Translations under genes and position numbers: made by a program
Source: Salvelinus alpinus
Taxonomy: Eukaryota > Chordata > Actinopteri > Salmoniformes > Salmonidae
Assembly: GCF_045679555.1 (NCBI RefSeq)
Contig: NC_092100.1
Span: 35,612,106 to 35,676,105, forward strand
DNA length: 64,000 nt
Direction of reading: 5' to 3'
In this document: positions 1 through 12,724 of the stretch, in pieces
Position numbering within the stretch: the stretch's first letter is position 1
Layout of the letters: every line of letters begins with the position of its first letter
Notes under the pieces: model-generated
Told to the model about the DNA's origin: nothing
Database searches by the model: none
The model's input: the letters and a program-made list of their open reading frames with translations, nothing else

Positions 1-27
1 GTGTATGTAAACTTCTGACTTCAACAG
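1..27 (+). mobile_element. End of a Sleeping Beauty-group Tc1-like element
   Basis: gtaaacttctgacttcaac is the terminal inverted repeat end of the same family as 39153-41075 and 57676-59198; the following ta is the target site. The rest of the element lies before the window. Confidence 0.8.
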
Positions 28-801
28 TATTTATTTATTCATGCCGGTCAAACAGCAGTATGTGAATAGATCCAGTAGACTAGAGTAGGGTTTACTCAAT
101 AGAGAGCTGAAGAACAATATGACACCATTCCAGGAATGTGGATAGTTGACCCATGATAGATCTTTCTCTGCTAACATTCAGGGTCAAATCATACTTTAAT
201 ATCTTTATGGTCACGTTAGCATTCCTGGCGTACTAATCAATGACCTAGGCCAAATACTTTCTAATACTTTTGGTGTGCTTTGTTTAGCTTCACATACAGA
301 GTAGGCAGGCGTTTGCACTTTTGGGACTATTCAATTTGTTCCATTGCACCAGGCAAGCTATATCTAGTGCAACTTAAGTCTTTGAAAGTGCAGTATGCAT
401 ATGACCCAGGTCTGTATAGATACAGTATAGATACTGATACAGTATAACTTCATTTGATGCATCAGATTCCCAGTGCCTATGTAGCTCCAACATACAATTA
501 AATTTATCCAAAGTTATTCTTTGATGGATAGTCATTGGAATTATGTCCCAAAGTGTCCCAGTTGCATGCCGTACTGTATGCTATGTGTAGTAGTAGAGCA
601 GGAGCAGTAGCTCAGAGATATGTTTCTTATGTTCCGTAGCTAGCTGGTATCTACCTAGCCTGGGTGGCAGTCTGTTTCAGCTTCAGACTGGCAGCTAGGC
701 TTGAACAATATGCTCCTGAAGTTAGTTTCCTACTGTATCTCCAGACTCAGGACATCAGGAACGTGAAAGACAGAAAAGCTTTCCAAAAGGCTTAAGTTGT
801 A
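28..801. other. No recognised feature
   Basis: AT-rich, no repeat identified. It could be the 3' UTR of the minus-strand candidate exon at 802-921. Confidence 0.4.
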
Positions 802-921
802 TCACAGACCCTGGTGAGCGGACAACTGGAGAATGATATCAGCATATCTAAAGACTTTTTCTTTTTCATCTTCTTCTTGTTCCTCTTCTGCTTGTTTCTT
901 CTTTGTGTTGCTTTCTAAAAT
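802..921 (-). CDS. Candidate last exon of an unidentified minus-strand gene
   Basis: On the minus strand, cgtttacag is followed by 39 open codons and a TGA. The peptide starts ILESNTKKKQAEEEQ and ends YADIILQLSAHQGL; it is Lys/Glu-rich, then hydrophobic. The other two frames stop early. An AATAAA-type signal on the minus strand lies near position 30-40. The product is not recognised, and low-complexity chance ORFs of this size occur. Confidence 0.22.
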   Translation of the reverse strand: MLESNTKKKQAEEEQEEDEKEKVFRYADIILQLSAHQGL

Positions 922-1458
922 CTGTAAACGAGAGTTAAGTTCTCAGTTACACATTACAAAGCCGCAGCACTGTAACCCTATCCCAAAATGAAGTACTTAT
1001 TGTATGATTGTTGCCAATACTGTCCCTTCTGCCATGGCCATCTAGTGACCACCTGATTTGGAGCGTTCAGGATCATGCCTGTTTATTGGAGTAGCGTGTT
1101 GATGTGTGTATAATGCCAACGGCATGATGTAGCCATGGTATGGGCATGTCCCTGGAGTATCTCTGATTGTGCTTTAATATATTACTTACTATTTTGTGGA
1201 ACTTGACTAGCCTGATACAATTTTGTATATATTTGTACAATAATTACATTTAGTGTATAAAAAAGAAACAGAAAAAATGTGAAAATAATGTTCATAACAT
1301 GGTGTTGATTCTTGTGCAAATATGATATATTCACAATAAAAGTGTATTATTGTTATGGTCTGTTCATACAAGAGACTATTTTCTGGATATCCAACTTAGC
1401 ATTAAATGACTGCTTACTGTTTGAGGCTCCCCTGTTCTCACAAGCAATGAAATAATAA
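922..1458. other. No recognised feature
   Basis: Unique-looking AT-rich sequence; nothing identified. Confidence 0.5.
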
Positions 1459-1616
1459 TTTTTACATTTTAGTAGACACTCTTATCCAGCGCAACTGGGG
1501 TTAAGTGCCTTGCTCAAGGGCACATCAACAGGTTTTTCACACAGTCAGCTCAGGGATTTCAACCAGCGACCTTTTGGTTACTGGCCCAATGCGCTTAACC
1601 GCTAGACTACCTGTCA
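1459..1616 (-). mobile_element. tRNA-derived SINE (HpaI-like), minus strand
   Basis: Reverse complement shows a tRNA-like head: ggtagtctagcggttaag, then ggccagtaaccaaaaggtcg and a box-B-like ggttgaaat. It is followed by tgtgcccttgagcaaggc. Same head type as the copy at 30001-30130. Confidence 0.75.
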
Positions 1617-1778
1617 GTTAATAATGAAGGTCACTGTATGCAATTATAATCACTAATCTCTGCCATCTAGCAGTGTTTGGTTTAGTATCATACGGTACTG
1701 ACAGACATGAAATGACCATGGCGGTCTAGCTAATAGACAAAACAAATATGACATGTTCTTGTGCTCTCCAGCACACTA

Positions 1779-1953
1779 AGTGAAATAATCTGTCTGTAAA
1801 CAATTGTTGGAAAAATGACTTGTGTCATGCACAAAGTAGATATCCTAACCAATTTGCCAAAACTAGAGTTTTTTTATCAAGACATTTCTGGAGTGGTTGA
1901 AAAACGAGTTTTAATGACTCCAACTTAAATGTGTAAACTTCTGACTTCAACTG
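1779..1953 (-). mobile_element. Solo terminal repeat of a Sleeping Beauty-group Tc1
   Basis: About 175 bp matching, in reverse, the left terminal repeat of the copies at 39153 and 57676, down to the end gacttcaactg next to ta. No transposase part remains. Confidence 0.8.
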
Positions 1954-2924
1954 TATATCTCCTAGGTGTTCAGATTTTAAACGCTAGTGTTAACTTTCCC
2001 ATCGTCCTATTTAGAGTGCATTTAGTCATGAAAATATATGTGACTTCCCATGCCTTTTATTCAGATTAGAGTTAGGAATGTTAGTCACTTTACCTACATT
2101 TCTGCACAACTGAACAGGACATTTGATTCAATAAATATTTTCAATACATGGTGTTGTTGTTACTCTGAGTTAATTTCCAATTTCCATTCCAGTGAAAAAG
2201 ATGTGGTAGGGGTGCTATTATCATATTTCCCAGCATGCTTTACTGCAGGTAGATTTTTAAATATTTTGTTTTAATATCTATAGTTGTTCATGCATCTTGA
2301 TTGATTCATTTATCTTATACTATACAAAGATAAATAAATAACTTTTTTTTCGAACGCTAATTTAATCCGTAAGGGGTTGGATTTATTGCACTTGTTACTA
2401 AGATGGTTGTTCCAGTTTATATGATTTAGATAGTCTTTATAGTTAATTATTTTACCACAGCAGTCATGCCTAGTGCAAGTTATGGGTGATAAGATATTCA
2501 AATTGTTGAATATTCTCCTTCTTGCTGGATTCTGATGGGAACTATTAATCACTTCACGGACCTGTGACTTGAAGGTGAGCCAGTGATTACAGACCACATT
2601 GTTGAGGACAACTAGGCTGTAACTGAAGGCCTTATGAAATGTGTAATATGTTTTCATAAAGGGTTTACTTTTAATTGAAACACATTCGCTTAGGCAGTCA
2701 CTTGGTGACAACTAAATTAACAGAAAGTTATTAAATGCAATATTCATATGTCTGTCACTAACAAACACAGCTGATCATATTTATGAAGATTTTACCCTAT
2801 CATGGAGAGATGTACTACTTGGATTCTTTACCTACGATATAAATATTTTTGTATATAATTCATTTCATTATAATTTTGGCCAAATAGAACATTATTTGAA
2901 GACAATAAAATACTATGTTTTACA
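1954..2924. other. No recognised feature
   Basis: AT-rich; short open frames on both strands have no recognisable similarity. Confidence 0.4.
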
Positions 2925-3810
2925 TAGAATTAAAGATACACTTGTTCTTAATGCAACCGCTGTGTCAGTTTTCAAAAAGCTTTACGGCAAAACACAATAT
3001 TCAATAATCTGAAAACAGCGTTCAGCCACAAAAGCAAGCCATACAGTTACCCGCCCAAATTGTGCAGTCAACAAAACTCATAAAAAGCATTATAAATCTT
3101 CACTTACCTTTGCTGATCTTCTTCGGAATGCACTCCCAGGACTCCCACTTCCACAAGAAATGTTCGTTATTTTCGATAATGTCCAAATAGCTATTTTTGT
3201 CGCGTGTTTGGTATACAAATCCAACGTCAGGGAAGCGCGTTCACTAAAACCTGACGAAATGTCCAAAAGTTCTGTAACAGTCCGTAGAAACATGTCAAAC
3301 GATGTATTGAATCAATCATTAGAATGTTGTTAACATAAATTTTGAATAACGTTCCAACCGGAGAATTACATTGACTTCAGATGAGCGATGGAACGGAGCT
3401 CCCTCATGTGAACGCGTATGGTCAAAGAATGGTCACCTCATGGCAGACCTGACTAATTATCCTCTCATCCGGCCCCCCTTCACAGTAGAGTCATCAGACA
3501 AAGTTCTACAGACTGTTGACATCTAGTGAAAGCCGTAGGAAGTGAAAACTCATCTATATCTACCAGCCTCAGAGTTTCCACTTCCTGTTTGGATTTTTTC
3601 TCAGGTTTTTGCCTGCCATATGAGTTCTGTTATACTCACATACATAATTCAAACAGTTTTAGAAACGTCAGGGTGTTTTCTATCCAATACTAATAATAAT
3701 ATGCATATATTAGCAAATATGACTGAGGACGCAGGCCGTTTACTCTGGGCACCTCTGTGCACCTTTCATCCAAGCTACTCAATACTGCCCCTGCAGCCAT
3801 AAGAAGTTAA
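2925..3810 (-). repeat. Interspersed salmonid repeat, copy A
   Basis: Shares long stretches with 12749-14536 and with 35686-36990 (opposite orientation): cttgttcttaatgcaaccgc, gacatctagtg, cacttcctgt, tgagttctgtt and ataataatatgcatat. Contains one of the internal units of about 400 bp. No coding capacity; class unknown, probably a non-autonomous DNA element. Confidence 0.65.
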
Positions 3811-5370
3811 AGTAGAACTGACAACATTTTAGAAACGTGAAATCTTATTTAATCTATTTATATACACCCCCAGGAGAAATTTGGCACTTACATATTTTTT
3901 TTTTGAGATACGGAATTCTCAAACATTCTAAGGCATTTGTGAGAATTCTATAGCAAAATAGAGCGAGAAATCGACTGTGCGTTTGTACAATTAATAGACA
4001 CTGCAGTAAATAAAACCTAATAAAAACATCTGTCTCATCCAGGACCAGAGTCTACGCAGACCGTTGCGCCATAGTCAATCAGAGCTACAGTAGGCCTTTA
4101 TGCAAATCAGCCTTTAGCCACACAGTAACTTTGTGATGAAACGTAGAAGCAACAGTAATTTTTCATACTTTGGTCATCATACTTTTATCATGTTTCCTCC
4201 ATATATCATCCAATTTCATGACAAACATGTTTTTGACTGTTTATTACCTTTCAAACCTAAATGCCTTGTGTTAGAAAAACATGTTAATAATGTGTTTAAA
4301 AAGTGTTACAGCGGATAAACATGTTATGGTGTTTAAAATCTAAATACTGACGCATTTTCATTGAAATTCTAAATGCCTTGACGCGTTTCACCTCTTAAAG
4401 TCTAAGCCGTTTCAGAAAAGTGTTTAGTTATGTGTTCAGATCCCAAACACTTGGTTTTACAGTGTCGCCTGGGGGGGGTCTGTGTGTAATGTGATATCCT
4501 TGTCTGTAGTGATGGGGGTCTTAGCTGTTTCCATGGCTGCCATCTTCTCACATGCCAGTGCTAAGCATTAACAGAGAATGAGAAAAAGGGATAAAGAGAG
4601 AGGGGGGGTGAAGGAATTACCTCATCAACTTCACAAATGGTCACAGTAAAAAACACTTCTTTCTGAATGGAGTCACAATAGCCCAAATAAAAAGTTTCCA
4701 CATAAAGAGTCAGCACACTGCTATGTGTATCTGAGTTGTGATATACTGAATGTAGGAACTACGATGTTCAACTGAGAGAAAGACAAGCTCAATCTCCGCA
4801 CTAAGCATTGACCATTGATATTGTAATTTGATCCTCATTAGTAAAACAGGCCACAACCACCCTAAGGCCAAAACTAACATGAACCTAACTGTAACCATAC
4901 GGCCATTAGACCTAGCCTGTATAAACATCTCTTATCAAGTGGCCCTAATTTAGTTGACCTCTGACCTTCATTCAAATTGGTTGTAGATTAGTTCTTCCAG
5001 TCAGAGCAAAGAGGGGGGTGGGGGGAGTTTTTCCCGTAAGCAGGGTCCAGAACAGGACAGAATAGAAAATAATAGAATAGAATGGAACACCACTTATTGA
5101 ACACTGTTAACATTAAATGTAAAGGCATTTTGCCCTCTACTTTAATCAGAGGGCTCCCTTCACATTGCTACGTGTGAGGTGAGCTGTCTCCATCTATTAT
5201 CCCTAACACCATCCCTTTAGGAATTTATGGTTCAGCTTAAGCCTCTGCACACATTCAGAGACCACAGGCTTTGCCAAAACCTTAAACCTGACCACATAAT
5301 CACTTGCTCTTACTCTCTTTTGATTCGTCCTTGCTTTCTTCTCACCCTCTTCCTCCCTCTCCTAACCCAG
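3811..5370. other. Intergenic, apart from a possible micro-exon
   Basis: No repeat family recognised. A G-rich stretch lies at 4470-4480. The minus-strand candidate exon at 4621-4662 is the only structured signal. Confidence 0.4.
4621..4662 (-). CDS. Candidate 42-nt internal exon, minus strand, unidentified
   Basis: Minus-strand ctccattcag is followed by 14 codons (KEVFFTVTICEVDE) and then gtaatt. Phase 0 at both ends would join it cleanly to the candidate last exon at 802-921. No family was recognised, and an exon this short can arise by chance. Confidence 0.15.
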
Positions 5371-5573
5371 AATTTAGCCACATCCTGGATGTCCCAGCAT
5401 TAATTTACAATCAGTCAACAATAAATCCCAACATTCCCCAGCATTCCTTCTATCCTTCTATGAGGGCTGGAATTACAGTCAACATTCCCAACTTGACCAG
5501 CGGGACACAGGGTCCCCAGGTGTGTGCGCATGCGTCTTCCCCTTGTCAGTGGAAAACAGAGAACTCTCTCCAG
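5371..5573 (+). CDS. Candidate orphan exon, plus strand, unidentified
   Basis: A textbook acceptor (ctcttcctccctctcctaacccag region, with a branch-like ctaac) and donor CCAG|GTGAGT enclose 203 nt, open in one frame. The peptide includes SHILDVPALIYNQST, ITVNIPNLTSG and VCAHASSPCQWK. I could not assign a family. The frame stays open into the intron to 5720. It may be a relic or an exon of a gene outside the window. Confidence 0.25.
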
Positions 5574-5925
5574 GTGAGTATTCTCAGTGGCACAATGAGT
5601 GGAGTTGATCTCTGCATTTCCAATCTGTTTGGAATGGGGCCCAAGCACTCTCTGTACTACGTGATGACTAGCTGTAGTTTGGCTATTACTATACAAAAAC
5701 ACACGCACTATAATGAGTGATCTGTTGATGGTTTAAGGTACATGGCAGTCATCATAGTGTAGTGGTCTGCCTCTGGCTACCAACCTGTAAAGGCCAATTA
5801 GATTCCCCCCTCCCACCGAACACACACAAACATGAGACTGAACAATGCTTGTGTAGAGGGGGGTGCAAGCGTAAGTAGTAGCTAGATCTTTCCCAGCTAT
5901 TGGGTCCCTGCTTCATCAAATGGTA

Positions 5926-6075
<150 letters not shown>

Positions 6076-6245
6076 GACATAAGAGAGGGGTGCACAACCA
6101 AAAGCAGGTATGTGTGAGACCCCAGCTGCACCTTGTCTGGCTTGGCATGCACAATGTTAAGCTTCAACATGCTAAATACACATATCAGCTCTGACACAAG
6201 CAAAACCACAAACACACACATGCACACACACACACACACACACAC

Positions 6246-6957
6246 ATGGTGAGCAGATAGAGCTATTTCTCTCTCTCTAACTCCCTCCACAGCAGTGTCC
6301 ACCAGACAACATAAGCTGATTGTTACTAGTTGTGTACGTGGTTATAAACCAGAAAAACACACTCATAAGAACAGGCCATTGTGAAATAGAAGTAAGGAAG
6401 TATTGGTAGAAGTGATCCTAGTTATTAGTCACCAAAGTCACATTTTGAGGAGACTGTAGGTATAGACCACACCCATTTGAAATGTTACAACACAATCTTT
6501 ATCAGCCAGCAAAACAATAGTGGAAAAAAAGATTTCTTTCCTCTTCAAGTGTAATGGTCTTTTATGTCAAATGGGACCCTAATCTGTGTGTGTGTGTGAC
6601 GTATATGTATTGTATATTGAAGGATGTGTGTCTTAAACAGTTATGGTTAGTGTGATATACAAAAGGACATGGTATTCTACTCAGGGATTGTTTCACATCA
6701 ACACCCATAAACACAGGAGATGAAGGACAAACACTAGTCTGAAAGACAGATAAGGTGTGTCATTGGGTGTGTACACGTGTATGCTTGCGTGCATGTGTGT
6801 ATCTGGCAGATTGAAAAGGAGCTGCTGTATTTCATTGGGGAGTGTGTGTGTGTCTGACAACAGAACCACCTAAGGTCGATGTCTGCACATTGGCTGCGTC
6901 TCAATCCCAAAGGCAAGACTATTATGAACACGTACATGTTTTGCTCTAGGATAACCA
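6246..6957. other. No recognised feature
   Basis: Unique-looking intergenic sequence with short GT runs. Confidence 0.45.
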
Positions 6958-7468
6958 CAGTACCAGTCAAAAGTTTGGACACCTACTCATTCCAGGTTTT
7001 TTTCTTTATTTTGACTATTTTCTACATTGTAGAATAATAGTGAAGGCATCAAAACTATGAAATAACACATATGTATTCATGCATTAACCAAAAAAGTGTT
7101 AAACAAATCAAAATATCTCACAAAGACAGTGGTTGGAACCGAAAATCTCAAATTTGACTCATCAGACCAAAGGACAGATTTCCAGTGGTCTAATGTCCAT
7201 TGCTCGTGTTTCTTGGCCCAAGAAAGTCTCCTCTTCTTATTGGATGTCCTTAAGAAGTAGTAATTTCTTTGTAGCAATTTGACCATGAAGGCCTGATTCA
7301 CACAGTCTCCTGTGAACAGTTGATGCTGAGATGTGTCTGTTACTTGAAGTCTGTGAAGCATTTATTAGGGCTGCAATTTCTGAGGCTCGTAACTCCTCTG
7401 CAGCAGAGGTAACTCTGGGTCATCATTTCCTGTGGTCCTCATGAGAGCCAATTTCATTATAGCGCTTG
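6958..7468 (-). mobile_element. Truncated Tc1-like element (CAGTACCAGTCAAAAG family)
   Basis: The terminus cagtaccagtcaaaagtttg is followed by a minus-strand transposase remnant with TGDCVNQAFMVKLLQ, SWAKKHEQWT and the catalytic-type VLWSDESNLRF. About 500 bp remain; it breaks off where the LTR begins at 7469. Further partial copies are at 31945-32135 and 41540-41863. Confidence 0.8.
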
Positions 7469-7920
7469 TGTAATGCCTGTTGTCGGAAGGAGTGGACCAA
7501 AGCGCAGCGTGAAAAGTGTTCATGATTTTATTTATTATCAAAAAACACTCAAACAAAGTAACAAAACGAAAGCGAACAGTTCTGTCAGGTAACAGAGACT
7601 AAACAGAAAATAACTACCCACAAAACACAGGTGGGTAAAAGGCTACCTAAGTATGATTCCCAATCAGAGACAACGATAGACAGCTTCCTCTGATTGGGAA
7701 CCATACCAGGCCAACATAGAAACAAAAAACTAGAATGCCCACCTTAATCACACCCTGACCTAACCAAATAGAGAAATAAAAGGATCTCTACGGTCAGAGC
7801 GTAACAGTACCCCCCCTGTCCGCACCCCAAAGGTGCGGAGTCCGGCCGCAAAACCTGACTCTATGGGGGAGGGTCCGGGTGGGCATCTAGCCTCAGTGGC
7901 ACCTTGGTCCACTCATTCCA
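7469..7920 (-). mobile_element. LTR retrotransposon 3' LTR plus adjacent internal fragment
   Basis: Bases 7469-7806 form an LTR read on the minus strand (TGTTACGCTCTGACC start, AATAAA inside, ATTACA end). The related solo LTR is at 40007-40367. A G7 polypurine tract (7809-7815 on the complement) lies just upstream of the LTR, as expected for the end of a gypsy-type element. A G/C-rich internal fragment follows to about 7920, where the element is cut off. Confidence 0.7.
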
Positions 7921-10440
7921 ACGAACGTGACAGAAATAGCATTGTATTTGGTAAAACACCATTTTTTCCAACAGTTTGCTAAGAGCTGGTAGCAAGCTTA
8001 TAGGTCTGCTGTTAGAACCAGTAAAGGTCGCTTTACCACTCTTGGGTAGCGGAATTACTTTGGCTTCCCCTCTAGGCTCAGATTAAAAATATGACAGATA
8101 GGAGTGGCTATAGAGTCAGCTACCATACTCAGTAGCTTTCCATCTAAGTTGTCAATGCCAGGAGGTTTGTCATTATTGATCGGTAACAATAATTTTCCCA
8201 CCTCTCCCACACTAACTTTACAAAATTCAAACTTCACTGCTTTAAAAAAAAAAAAAATTATGCATTAATATCATTTTTCACTGTTTGTCGTGGGCATTTC
8301 CTGCCTAAGTTTGCCCACTTTGCCAATGAAAAAATAATAAAAATAATTGGCAACATCAAATGGTTTTGTGATGAATAAGTCATCTGATTCGATGAAAGAT
8401 GGAGTTGAATTAGTCTTTCTGCACATCATTTCAGTTAAAGTACAGCCAGATGTACAGCCAGACTTATTAGCCACTCCTTTTGCCCCATCTCTTTCAACCA
8501 TACTGTTTTTTAATTCCTCATCAATCCATGGAGCCTTAACAGTTCTAACAGTCAGTTTCTTAACAGATGCATGTTTATGAATAACTGGAAGAAGCAATTT
8601 CATAAATTCTGGTAGATTGATTAATAACCTGAACAAGATTACAGGCACTGGTTACAGTAAGAAGCTTCCTCTTGAGTGGACAGCTTGATGAAAACCAGTT
8701 AATATTCAGGTCCCCAAGAAAGTAGACCTCTCTGTTTACATCACATACACTATCAAGAATTTCACACATTATTTAGATACTGACTGTTAGTACTTGGTCG
8801 CCTATAGCAACACCCCAAAAGAAAAGGCTTTAGATGTGCCAAATGAACCTGCAACCACTTCAATAACACTTGGCATAAGATCTTCTAAGCATTACAGGGA
8901 TATGGCTCTGAATATACACTGCAACTCCTCCCCCATAAGCATGTCTGTCTCTTCTATAGATGTTCTATCCTTGTATTGCTACTGATGTTTCATCAAATTA
9001 ATTATCTAAGTGAGTCTCAGAAATGGCTAATATATGACTTATCTGATGTTAGCAAGTTATTGATTTCATGAACCTTATTTCTAAGGCTACATATATTAAT
9101 ATGGGCTGTTTTCAGCCCTTTCTTGGGTAGCTTATCAGAGATAGACATCATTTTGAAAAGCGCAGACAAAGCAAGATACTTTTTTTACATTCAGCAATCC
9201 ATTAATCAATTGGTGTGTGTGTGTGCTGCGGGGTTTAGGCTACGAACCCATAAGGTTGGCTCTCTCATCCATTCCAGGCTTCTGGGAGGGAGGGTGGACA
9301 ATGAGCCTGTCGTAGCGGACGTACGCAATGTCCCCATGCGCTCTGGCAGCTTTCATGCCTGGGATCAGTTCTTTCCACTTCTGGCGCACAGCTTCAGGGT
9401 AGTCCTCGTTGAGGAAGATATACGTTCCTCTCAAGTTCTTGGCTCTTTCCAGAACAGCTACCTTGTCCTTGAACCTCAGGAACTTAACCACTATCACCTG
9501 GGCCTATCACCTGGGCCTGTCACCTGGGATGGTGGTGGGTTTTCCAGTCCTTTGGGCGCGCTCCACCTCAACCTTCCTGTGGTCCATCTTCAGTTTCTCA
9601 GAGATCACTTCCCTCACATTGTCCTCAGACTCCATCCAGGTCTCATGTGGAGATTCTGCAATTCCGTCCATAACCATGTTGTTTCGCCTTGATTGTCCCT
9701 CGAGATCATCCCTCGTCTGATTTATCTGTCATTGTTATCATAGATTCACACACAGAACTGATGTCCTCTCTCAATGACTTACAGATTGCTGTCATCTTGC
9801 CGTTCTCCTGTTTCAACTCATTGAGCTGACCCTGGGAGAACTGCAAACTGTTCTTCAGGTCCTGGACCTCTCTGGTCAGGTCGTCCATTCTTTTTTTAGT
9901 AGAATCCACGAGTATTTGGACAAAACACTTTAAACTATTTTCTTCTTGTTGTAACAACTGCTTATAGGTCTCTTTTTGTTCATTTAAAAGATCCTTCACA
10001 TGTGATAGAGCGACACCACTGGCACTGTCCTCAAAGGTACTCCCGCCAGATTTGGTCTTTGTCATGGTAGCTAGCAACGTATGTTAAGCTCTTACTCCTC
10101 GCAGTTCCAGACAGGGCAGGTCACAGGGAAATTTTAAAACAACAAACAGCAGGGATCTAGACAGCCACAAACCCGCGACAATCTGCGGTCCCAGCCAAAA
10201 TGGCTAACCGTGTCGCGGGCTGCATTCAAGAACACCTCGCTAGCTTGATGTCCAGCTAGCTAGCAGCTAGGCTGTCTGCTCCTCAGACCCATCCTTGGTT
10301 GGCAGAATCACTGGAAAGATACAAGCAGTCCCAGCAACTGATGCAACTGCGTTGCGGGATCCAACATATGAAGCTAGGTAGCTACCAAGAACTTTCCAAT
10401 ATACTATTTAACAACAAACTTTCCAAACAAACAAAACCGA
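7921..10440 (-). mobile_element. LINE retrotransposon with ORF1, endonuclease and partial RT, decayed
   Basis: On the minus strand from 10440: a 5' leader; ORF1 from 10077 with a coiled coil (LLNEQKETYKQLLQQ, REVQDLKNSLQFSQGQLNEL) and an L1-type RRM-like part (VVKFLRFKDKVAVLERAK); endonuclease end (YFLGDLNINWF); linker (PWIDEELKNSM); and RT start (DKPPGIDNLDGKLL, FTGSNSRPISLLPALSKLLE). ORF1 is frameshifted and the RT stops after its first blocks, so the 3' half is missing. Inactive. Confidence 0.8.
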
Positions 10441-10460
10441 GCTCTTCCTCGTTCTGCGTT

Positions 10461-11281
10461 TAATCTTTTTTTCATCAGACCAGAGAATCTAGTATGTCAT
10501 GGTCTGAGAGTCCTTAAGGTGCCTTTTTGCAAACTCCAATCGGGTTGAGGAGGGGCTTTGGTCTGGCCACTCTACCATAAATGCCTGATTGGTAGAATGC
10601 TGTAGAGATACTGTAGTTGTCCTTCTGGAAGGTTTTCCCATCTCCACAGAGGAACTCTGGAGTTCTGTCAGAGTGACCATCAGGTTCTTGGTAACCAAGG
10701 CCTTTCTCCTCTGATTGCTCAGTTTGGCCGGGTGGCCAGATCTAGGAAGAGTCTTGGTGGTTCCAAACTTCTTTAATTTAAGAATGATGGAGGCCACTGC
10801 ATTCTTGGGGACTTTCAATATTGCAGAAATGTTTTGGTACCCTTCCCCAGATCTGTTCTTTGACATAATTCTAAGTCTCGGAGCTCTACAGACAATTCCT
10901 TTGATCTCATTGCTTGGTTTTTGCTCTGACATGCACTGTTAACTGTGGGACCTTATATAGACAGGTGTGTGCCTTTACAAATCATGTCCAATCAATTGAA
11001 TTTACCACAGGTTGTAGAAACATCTCAAGGATGATCAATGGAAACAGGATGTACCTGAGCTGAATTTGGAGTCTCACAGGGTCTATAGATTTATGTAAAT
11101 AAGGTATTTCTGTTTTTTTATTTTAATGAATTAGCAAAAATTTAAATAACCCGTTTTTCCTTTGCCATTATGGGGTATAGTGTATAGATTTCTGAGGATT
11201 CTTTATTTTAAAATACATTTTAGAACAAGGCTGTAACGTAACAAAATGTGGAAAAAGTCAAGGTGTCTGAATACATTCCAA
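10461..11281 (-). mobile_element. Truncated Tc1-like element (CAGTGCATTCGGAAAG family)
   Basis: Minus-strand transposase N-terminal half from about 10932: RSGEGYQNISAILKVPKNAV, PRSGHPAKLS and TELQSSSVEMG, the helix-turn-helix DNA-binding part. A worn terminal repeat (gtgtctgaatacattcc) ends near 11281. The catalytic half is absent where the LINE begins. Confidence 0.82.
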
Positions 11282-11282
11282 A

Positions 11283-11720
11283 GTTAAATCCACTTCAATC
11301 ATTGTAGATGAAGGGTAGGAGACAGGTAAAAAAAAAACGTGTTTAAACCTTCATACAACAAAGACATGGATTGAGTGTGTGCCATTCAGAGGGTGAATGC
11401 AAGACAAAAGAAGTGCCTTTGAACGAGGTATGGTAATAGGTGCCAGGTTCACCGGTTTGAGTGTGTCAAGAACTGCAACGCTGCTGGGTTTTTAACGCTC
11501 AACAGTTTTGCGTGTTTGTCAAGAATGGTCCACCACCTAAAGGAAATCCAGCAAACTTGACACAACTGTGGGATGCATTGGAGTCAACATGTGCCAGCAT
11601 CCCTGAGGAATGCTTTCGACACTTTGTAGAGTCCATACCCCGTCGAATTGTGGCTGTTCTCATGGCAAAAGCTGGTGCAACTTAATATTAGGAACGATTT
11701 CTAATGTGTTGTACTTTCAG
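11283..11720 (+). mobile_element. Tc1-like element fragment (CACTCAGTGTACAAAACATT family)
   Basis: Contains gttaaatccacttcaatca and gccattcagagggtgaatg, shared in reverse with 24785-25018. A small open frame ([33 protein letters not shown]) looks like a transposase tail. Ends near ttaatattaggaa and the worn terminus. Confidence 0.65.
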
Positions 11721-12724
11721 TAGCAGCATCATATATGATATATGTAAGTTGGTCTGCATGTGTCTAGAATCTGAATAAATGCATACTATGTGTGTGTGAC
11801 AAATTATGGCGTGAGCGTTTGTGTGTGTTGGAGTGTCAGTGTGTGTGAGTGTGTAGGGCCCTGTCAGTGCGCAAAAATGGAAATAAAATAGAAGGGTCAA
11901 CTCACATAGTCCGTGTAGAAATGTTGTTATATATTCAGTTAGCTATTTAGTAGTTTTATGGCCTGGGAAGTGAAACTGTTTAGGATCCTGTTGGTGTCAG
12001 ACTTTATGCATCGGTGCCGCTTGCCATGCAGAGGCAGAGAGAACAGTGTATGGCTTGGGTGGCTGGAGTCTTTAACAATTTTCCAGGCTTTTCATTCACA
12101 CCGCCTGATATAGAGGTCCTGGGTGGCAGGGAGCTCGGCACCAGTGATGTACTCGGCTGTCCGCACTAGATCGAGTGTGGTGCTATTGCCATACCATGCA
12201 GTGATACAGCCAGTCAAGATGCTTTCAATGGTACAGCTGTATAACCTTTTGAGGATTTGAGGTTGTTGTTCCGGCACCACACTGACAGGTCACTGATTTC
12301 CTCCCTGTAGGCTATCTCATTGTAGCCGGTGATAAGGCCTACCACCGTCGTGACGTCAGAAAACATAGTGATGGTGTTGGATTTGTGCGATGTTGCCTAC
12401 CCTCACCACCTGGGGTCGGCCCTTAAGGAAGTCCATGATCCAGTTGCAGAGGGATCCTGGTGTTAAACGCTGAGCTATAGTCAATGAACAGCATTCTCGC
12501 GTAGAAATTCCTTTTATCTAGGTCGGTGAGGGCAGTGTGGAGTGCAATTGAGATTACGTCGTCTATGGATCTGTTGGGCCAGAATGCAATTTGGAATGGG
12601 TCTAGCGTGTCTGGGATTATGTAACCAGCCTCTCAAAGCACTTCATTACTACAGATGTGAGTGCTACAGAGCGGTTGTCATTGTGGCATGAAACCTTAGA
12701 GTTATTGGGAAAAGGAATGATGGT

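Noticed and set aside
3090..3293. 67-aa minus-strand frame as an exon
   Set aside because: Falls within a dispersed repeat found two more times in the window.
9123..9692. 189-aa plus-strand frame
   Set aside because: Antisense of LINE ORF1 on the minus strand.
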